From contig NC_057762.1 of NCBI RefSeq assembly GCF_010389155.1, positions 34,780,055-34,844,054 of the forward strand: 64,000 nt of DNA. The letters run 5' to 3'. This DNA is from Erigeron canadensis (taxonomy: Eukaryota > Streptophyta > Magnoliopsida > Asterales > Asteraceae). The first letter of the stretch is position 1, and the number at the start of each line of letters is the position of its first letter. Positions 57,325 through 64,000 of this stretch are shown here, piece after piece. The position numbers and the translations under genes are program-made. The notes beneath the pieces are model-generated. The model saw nothing but the letters and a program-made list of their open reading frames with translations, was not told where the DNA came from and made no database searches.

Positions 57325-59157
57325 AACGGAGATTATTCGAGCCGATTCATGTTATATACATCTTAGATTTATGGAAAATCCATATTACACATTCCTTAGG
57401 ACAGTGTACGTCTAGATTTTTGAGGATCTTGACAATGATAGACATCGTTAGGTTTTCATTGTGTTAGATGTAGTGTATTTATCCTGATGAGAAACATGTT
57501 TGCAAGGATCATTTGGTTGGATTTTACCACCATCATCGACTAAAACAGTACATTGAGATACTTGAAACAATAAAGTGTCATATTTCATCATGCCTCAAGA
57601 GATTGCAACTTTTTCTCTTGGTGAATGTAAATAAATAAACCGATTATTAAGATTAATAATTTAACTCGAAACGTTAGATTATTTGAATTTTCCAAATTGT
57701 CAAGTTAATTTTTTTCACATCTCATATCACATACGCTCGATCACCTTAAAATAAGTGTTGTGCCATTGATTGATTGTTCTTCATTTGTAAAAGTGTCCTA
57801 CTGTCGTTAGAGAGAACAGAAAGTTAATCTAGCCCGCTGGTCGATAATAGGCCCAAAATATAAGGGACTTTTCTAGGTCCAGTAGACGTGGGTCAGTCCA
57901 TATAGACTGTTTATGGATTATGATCGACTATCTTTGAACCCACATGAACGGCTAACCTTCTGTAAAGTCATTCTAGATAATTTTAGTTTTCAGCTTGTAG
58001 TAGAAAGGATTTTGTTAAATAACCGTCTTCCAAAACTAATGTATGTATTTAGTTTTGATATAAAAGTTTACATATATACGTTAAAACTACACGAATTTTA
58101 GTAGTGTGTAAATTACGTTAAAGTGTAAAGCATGTTTGGTAGTGTAGATCCAGAAAAGTGTTGGTGTACCAATCCCTACCCCACTTAAAAAAAATCAACC
58201 ACGGTTTTTAAGCTAACGACAAGAGCAGATACATTTGATACAATCACATTACTAGCTTCTTCCATTATATATATTATTTAATTAAAATTTTTATCTCAAA
58301 TTTTTATCATTATTATGATATGCATAATGCTAATATATCATTTTCAGGATGTGATACGAGAAAACGTTAAGGCAACGTTGTTTGGGTAAATATTATAAGA
58401 AAATAACAAAAGCTACCACTATCAATTGGCAAATTAATGGCCAATTAGCTCCAAGTTCTTCCGAACATGATAATTGTATTAAAACAAGTATTTTAACCCG
58501 GGCGTTGCCCGGGAAAAAAACAAAACTCTCATGACAAAAGTTAAAAAACATTAAGCCGAAAAATACAAAAGTTAAAAAACGCATTAAGCCGAAAAATAAA
58601 ATTTTCGTGGCAAAAAGTTAAGAATAAAAATTGTGGTCAAATGTAAAGAGAATAAAACTTTAGTAATAAAATTTGGAAACCAAAAGTTAGGTGGTAAAAA
58701 GCAAATAAAAAAACTTTCGGAGCGAGAAAAAGTTTCCGTGACGCAAGTTAAAAAAGTAAAAGTTATGTGGTAAAAAAAAGAAATAAACTTTTGATGAGAA
58801 AAGCTTAAAACCAAAAGTTAGGTGGCAAAAAGTAACTAAAGCAAAACTTTAGTTGCAAAAGTTAAAAAAATTAAACTTGAAAACAAACTCCGTTAAATAC
58901 CTTTTTGTAAGTACCGTTAGTTAACCAAACAATACTTAACGGTCGTTAAGGGCGTTAGTTATTTTAGTTGTGCAATAAGTACTTGTAACTTAAGCATGTA
59001 GGGGTGTACTTTTAGCTACTGTACTTCTCCCTCACATGCCAAAGTTACATTTTAGTATATATATATAATATAATATAATATATAATGAGTCCAAAAATGT
59101 CATCGAAAAAAGGGTACTTTCATAGTTCTATGGGTAGCTTGGTGGGTTGTCTTTTAA
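57325..59157. other. Intergenic with a Helitron-like hairpin
   Basis: CCCGGGCGTTGCCCGGG (58497-58513) is a perfect hairpin. On the minus strand it is followed by TTAAAATACTTG, like a decayed Helitron 3' end (CTTG for CTAG). The next 400 bp (58520-58870) is a degenerate AAAAGTTA-rich repeat. A (TA) run is at 59058-59085. No gene. Confidence 0.4.
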
Positions 59158-59970
59158 GGGGGTGTTTAGTTCGCAGAATTCGTTGGAATTCGAAGTAATT
59201 GGAATCTGAATTCCATTCCATATCATGTTTGGTTGACAGAATGAAATTCAAATTCCATTCCATGACTTGTTTGGTTCGTAAGGAATTGGAATTTGAATCC
59301 TTTGAATTCCACCATATGAAGGAATTCAAGATTCCTTGGCAAATTGGATGGAAAGTTTTGAATTCCAATGGAATTCACAATTTAACACTTTTAAAATTAT
59401 TATTATGTTTTATTTAATAGATATTATATTTTTCTATTACTATTATTTATAATAATAATAATAAAATAATTATTATTATTTATATTATATAATAATATAA
59501 AAATATAATATTATTAATATATAATAGTATTATTATTATTATTTATTAATATTATAAAACTAATATATATTATTAATCAGCAATAAGTCAGTATTTTATA
59601 TAAATTTACTTCTATTTTATAAAAGTTTATTTTTTGTTTATATAAAATAATTAATTAATAAATAGTTATTTATTTTATAAACATAATTATAATATTATAA
59701 TATTTTATTATTATTATATAAAAACTAATAATACTTTATATACATTTATTAAAAAACTTAAAAAATTTATGAAAATATATTTATTAATTAGTTTTATTAT
59801 TATTATTTATATTATGAATTCCATTCCATTCCATTTGATTCCGGCCAACCAAACAAATGCAAATTATAGTTTCTTCAAATTCCAATCCATTCAGTTTCCA
59901 ATTCCTTCAAATTCGAATTCCTTTGACAGATTCAAATTCCTTAAAAAACATTATGTGAACCAAACGCCCC
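59158..59970. mobile_element. PIF/Harbinger-like element, 813 bp
   Basis: Ends GGGGGTGTTTAGTTC and GAACCAAACGCCCC, flanked by TAA on each side (59155-59157, 59971-59973). Subterminal regions are full of GGAATTC/GAATTCC words that pair across the element. The centre (59400-59810) is a long ATT/TAA-rich tract. Confidence 0.75.
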
Positions 59971-59973
59971 TAA

Positions 59974-60493
59974 GTTGTGTTGCTATTTGTGGTGGTTAAG
60001 AATTGAGATTAGTGTGAAAAATTTCAATATAATAACAGCTTAGTGCTTATTAAAAATTAAAAAAAAAGTTACTCCTTAATTGCATACCAATTTGTCTCCA
60101 GTAAAGTGAAATTGTGTATATCCACATGTTTTGTGTATACATGAATCAAGTGATGAGCTAAAATATAAGTTAGCGCTAATATTTTCACAACACGAGGTTA
60201 AAGCATTCGACTATATATGGAGCTCCAAACTCACGAAGAAGAGATTGAAGCCAAGTGAATTTTGTTGTTATTTCAACGACTTCTTTAAATTCATGATCAT
60301 GCATTGTTTGTGACAACCCGGGCCATTTAATCATATATATACAGCATTGCCGCATACGGGTCGACTCAAGAGTTTCAATTCCACAACTAAAAAAAGGGGG
60401 AATTTCCTAAAATTCAACAAATCTTGGCTGCGACCTTGTCTTTAAACCAACAAAACCACAACGTTCAAGAGAATTGACATTCGATTAAATCAC
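59974..60493. other. Intergenic, no gene recognised
   Basis: A 60-residue ORF near 60131-60313 has no known motif and weak coding character. Confidence 0.3.
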
Positions 60494-60550
60494 ACGTGGT
60501 GTGGGGCTTGTTTTATACCAAAGCGAGAGCTATCTAGGAGACAAACTGGA
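60494..60550 (-). pseudogene. Copia reverse transcriptase fragment (tentative)
   Basis: Minus strand reads PVCLLDSSRFGIKQAP, close to the Ty1-copia RT motif VCxLxxSLYGLKQAPRAW. Only about 20 residues are recognisable and a stop follows. No LTRs or other retrotransposon domains are seen nearby. Confidence 0.35.
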
Positions 60551-62241
60551 CAAGGAGTCTTCCAAGAGATCGCCCTAGTGTCTAGGCTAAATGTTTCATA
60601 ATAAATTAAAATGCAAGTAAGCCTCAAGATCAATATAAACAAGAGCCATGTATTCGAGATTGCAGTAGAAATCTGAATGTAGTAAGAACAGCAAGTGGAC
60701 ACGCCAATGAAAACATGGTAAAAAAAAAAAAATTGATTTCAAGATTGGATATTAATACGAATCACCACATTCCAGAATCCAAGTTCATGAACTTCGTATT
60801 GGTATATTATATAGTGTTGCAATCAAGAGGATATGATATCAAATGAGGCTACTGTAACTTCAGACCAAAACAGAGAAGAACAAGGCAAGCTGTACCTGTA
60901 CGAAACAACTAATTTTCAAAGACATAAAAGTCTAGCATAGTGAGGTAGAAGTTATAATGTTTGTTTGGATCAAACACTGAGCAAACTGGGTATATGTATA
61001 AGTCTGCGAAAGTAGATGAGTTCTGAAGATTTAACAAAAAGTTTATGTTTAGCCTTTTTGTCCAGGGACTCGAAATGAGTTGTACTTGCTACTGTACCAT
61101 AAGCTATGTCTGTTTCCATTGATACGAAAGTCATATTTGCTGTTGTAACCTTACAATATTTACGAATATGTAGCTCTGGTTCATGTTTTAACTAAAGGTA
61201 GCCTTATGCCAAAACTAAAACCAGTACGTGACCCTACTTTTGATGTACAGAGTTAATCGTATTAATATTTCTACCCTCTTGGTAGTTTATAGTAATATTC
61301 ATATGGATTGAATAGGCTAAAGCATGTTATTTAACACTGAAATCATGAATAGGCTAACCATGTTTCACTTGCCCTTGGATATTATATTAACACTACGAAA
61401 TCATGCAGTTTATAGTAATTATTAACTATGTATGTTCATACTTTTTGAATTGGATATACTTAAATGGATCATATACTAACCAAACTGTATGGGGTTTGTG
61501 AGAGTCCTGTGATGTGAGATTCAACGTGAATGAGCGGGTCGGGAAGCCAGATCGATGAGATCTCTGAGACCACTCCATGGGGACCGGCGAGGGGGGGCTA
61601 GGTCTTGATCACGGAGAATAAAGAGCTGAAAACAAGGGCCATTATTTGTTTACTTTTTTTTTTTAATATTATTTTTTAGGTTGTATTGAATGATAACAGT
61701 GTGATAAATGGGTCCGTGATGGGTGTGTGACCATTAGGACCAAAAAGCAACGGTTTAAGAGATAGGTGTGTGTTGCTCGCGTAGCAGTGTGTTGATGTGT
61801 AAAGGGAAGTATCATACCAAAGGCTCTTATGGCAAACAACATAAAGATGTTCATTCGAAATAAAGTTTGTGGAATTAGAAATTTGCGTCTTCCTTAGCGT
61901 TGTACCATATGTTTCATAACTGATGCATATAGTTACGATTTATGGAATTCGCTGACCATTCATGGCAAACATTATTTATTTTAAGTAGTTGATGTCTACA
62001 TAAAAGATAATCTTTCCCTCTAGCTAAGTTTAGTCTTAGATAAGAGTTCATAAGAGTAAACGCATAGAAACAAAAATCTATCCACAAGTTATAACTTAAA
62101 AGCAAAAATCTAAAGGAAGGATTTAACAAGTTTTAGGAAATAAGTTTACCAAAATACCCTGCACACCAATCATGGCCATCATCTATTCTCGCAAAAAGAA
62201 GCAGATCCAAGTAACAAAACGCTACAGGGTGTACCCAGGTA
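60551..62241. other. Intergenic and 3' flank of the RBR ligase gene
   Basis: AT-rich, with a GC-rich patch at 61510-61620 of unknown origin. No gene was recognised. Confidence 0.35.
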
Positions 62242-64000
62242 TCAGTCATCGTCTATCTCGATCACTATGCGGTTACTACTTGACGATTCACCAGCCACCG
62301 GGGTTATATTTGTCCCTGCACGACTGACGATCCTCATTCTCTTGGCACTTTCTAGTGATTGTTCCACACCAGTCTTAATAGACCTCTTTCGCCCCCTTAC
62401 CTTGATACTTGGATCGCCTGCTCCAACCTGGTCTGGATCGGTCTTGGTCTGAGCCTCGTGAGAATCAACCTCTGAAAGACCATTCTGTAGGCCCTTAACC
62501 AAGTTCTCAAAATAGGAGCGAGTCACACTAGTCAAACCAGCTAATTTTACCCTGAACTTATTAAATTGTTCCTCACTATCTTCAGCGTTTTCGATGTAAC
62601 CTTGCAGCTCCTTTTCAGCACAAACATGAAGCCTTTCTAATCCAGCCTCTGCTTCACCCTGCAAATACTCAAAAAAACTTTTTTTACCTGCTTCATCTGC
62701 GGGTATATAGAACCCATATGCATATGTCCATTTCAGCACCCGTCTGCATTCAACTATCTGCAACCAAGCATCCAAAATGAACTGTAACTGTGTCTCGGGT
62801 TGACAGTAATTCATACTAATCTTCTTGAGTTGTTCTGTTTTAATCTTTTGCATATCCGAAAGAGCTCGTTTCCTTGACTTCTCATTTGCAGCCCATCGTT
62901 CATAGTAATGTGTGTATCTCTCTATCGCTTTCTTAGCCATCTCTCGTTGCTTTTCCGCATCATTAACTACACCCCCCTGCAACATACTATTATAGCTATT
63001 ACAAGACCTAGTAGCATGTCCCTTCCAAGCACCAAGACATAACCAACAAAATTCATATCGACAAGGCGCCCTGCAAGTCATATGCATACACCCTTGATTC
63101 TTCTCAATCGACCGGTTACATTTAGGACAAGGCTTCGTAAACGCAAGTATCCAAGTAGTATTCTCGGCCTCAGCACTGTTCTTCAACACCCATTTCGCCA
63201 CCGTCTCACAATCAACCGGACGATGCGCATCCTCCATACATTTCCAACAAAATCCATACTTACATACACAACTAACATCATAATTAAAATTCTCAAAATC
63301 ATCCTCAAACTCAACCGCGTACTCACACCCAGGTCCAGGACACCACTTGGCCTTCTTATTACTCTCCACATACGACATCACAACAAACTTTTGATACCTT
63401 TTCCATTCCGTATCCTCGACAAACACCTCCACCATATCCGGCCCAACAGCCGCCCCACATTTCGGTTCAGGACACTTTAAGCTCAAACAACCAATTCCAT
63501 CATTAATAGAGCCAGAAACATAACCTTTCCAACAAGCCTTACAATAAACATGACCACACCCACAATTCGCAGTATCGGTTACACTAACCGAATCAAAACA
63601 AATCCCACAATCAACTATTACTACATTATTATTACTATTTAAATTATTCCCACCCGGAAACTTAACATCCGGGTCAACGTCAAACAAACCGACACCATCC
63701 CTAACTTTGACTTCGTTTTCAAACCAAGCTTCATGAACATCACTAACATTCCAATTATATTTAATTAATAAAATGGTAGCGATATGTTTATTAACAGATA
63801 AAACAGAGGTAACCTTATTAACATCTTGTTCTACGCGTTGAATCAAATCTTCTTCTTTTAATACAACATGAGTTTTTTCAGTCACGTGATGTTCATCATC
63901 ATCATCATTCATCACAGCATTCGAACCATCATCATCATCATCATCGACATGATGATCATCATCATCGTCAACATAAACATCATCATCGGAATTATAAATA
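62242..64000 (-). CDS. ARI: Ariadne-type RBR E3 ubiquitin ligase, intronless, 5' end beyond the window
   Basis: One uninterrupted frame. The first in-frame ATG is at 63912, but the frame stays open to the window edge and codes an Asp/His-rich acidic stretch (VYVDDDDDHHVDDDDDD), as Ariadne N termini do, so the true start is probably outside. A RING1 follows (CGICFDSV...CGCGHVYCKACW...CPEPKC), then an IBR (WCPGPGCEYAVEF...CVCKYGFCWKCMEDAHRPVDC) and a RING2 (CPKCNRSIEKNQGCMHMTC...CWLCLGAW), whose catalytic Cys is the one in NQGCMHM. The C-terminal Ariadne domain (ERYTHYYERWAANEKS...LKWTYAYGFYIP) completes the ARI7/ARI8-like layout. RBR ligases take ubiquitin from an E2 onto RING2 before the substrate. 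Relatives such as ARI7/8 have many introns; none here suggests a retrocopy, yet all zinc ligands remain. It ends with a basic stretch, then VIEIDDD. Confidence 0.92.
   Translation of the reverse strand, partial: IYNSDDDVYVDDDDDHHVDDDDDDGSNAVMNDDDDEHHVTEKTHVVLKEEDLIQRVEQDVNKVTSVLSVNKHIATILLIKYNWNVSDVHEAWFENEVKVRDGVGLFDVDPDVKFPGGNNLNSNNNVVIVDCGICFDSVSVTDTANCGCGHVYCKACWKGYVSGSINDGIGCLSLKCPEPKCGAAVGPDMVEVFVEDTEWKRYQKFVVMSYVESNKKAKWCPGPGCEYAVEFEDDFENFNYDVSCVCKYGFCWKCMEDAHRPVDCETVAKWVLKNSAEAENTTWILAFTKPCPKCNRSIEKNQGCMHMTCRAPCRYEFCWLCLGAWKGHATRSCNSYNSMLQGGVVNDAEKQREMAKKAIERYTHYYERWAANEKSRKRALSDMQKIKTEQLKKISMNYCQPETQLQFILDAWLQIVECRRVLKWTYAYGFYIPADEAGKKSFFEYLQGEAEAGLERLHVCAEKELQGYIENAEDSEEQFNKFRVKLAGLTSVTRSYFENLVKGLQNGLSEVDSHEAQTKTDPDQVGAGDPSIKVRGRKRSIKTGVEQSLESAKRMRIVSRAGTNITPVAGESSSSNRIVIEIDDD

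Noticed and set aside
61510..61620. GC-rich patch as a gene or rRNA fragment
   Set aside because: No frame gives a recognisable product and it does not match conserved rRNA segments I can recall.
63082..63480. 132-residue ORF on the plus strand
   Set aside because: It is the exact antisense of the RING1-IBR-RING2 region of the Ariadne gene.
63913..63915. Start codon of the Ariadne gene at 63915
   Set aside because: That codon is GTG, and the frame stays open upstream with an acidic stretch typical of the family, so the start is probably outside the window.

Overview
The window is nuclear DNA of a flowering plant, almost certainly a eudicot. It has GT-AG introns, AT-rich intergenic DNA, many small terminal-inverted-repeat elements, SINE, LINE and Helitron remnants, and plant-only gene families (GH3, CrRLK1L, PIP peptides, HMA1, type-2 lipid transfer protein). 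Several repeat types are common in asterids, so Asteraceae is possible, but no gene settles the species. All calls were made by reading the sequence, and family names come from remembered motifs, not searches.

Eleven genes are supported. From the left: the 5' end of a chloroplast-envelope HMA1-type metal ATPase (minus, runs off the left edge); a secreted type-2 lipid transfer-like protein (minus); a five-exon CAD-family alcohol dehydrogenase (plus) with Asp in place of a catalytic zinc Cys; and an eleven-exon MRG chromatin reader (minus) with a GC-AG intron, a 14-nt exon and a transposon in an intron. Next are three secreted peptide-hormone precursors of the PIP/PIPL (SGPS-GxGH) class within 6 kb, the first carrying five tandem peptide units. 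Then come a single-exon CrRLK1L receptor kinase (minus), a two-pore vacuolar K+ channel (minus) with an apparent frameshift in its last residues, a GH3 auxin-amido synthetase (plus), and an intronless Ariadne RBR ubiquitin ligase (minus) whose N terminus runs off the right edge.

The first 25 kb and the two ends are gene-rich. Between 25 and 62 kb only the channel and GH3 are genes. The rest is transposon debris: hAT, Mutator and PIF/Harbinger-type elements, several with clear target-site duplications; Helitron 3' ends with hairpin plus CTAG; two LINE ORF2 tails; and tRNA-derived SINEs. Nesting is frequent: a MITE inside a Mutator-like element at the junction of two direct repeats, a SINE inside a LINE tail, and a hAT-like element inside a larger inverted-repeat element.

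The genes do not form a pathway. The strongest system-level signal is the peptide cluster at 14.3-20.0 kb, with the receptor kinase 2.5 kb beyond it. PIP peptides are known to be perceived by LRR kinases of the RLK7 type, so the malectin-type kinase should not be assumed to be their receptor.
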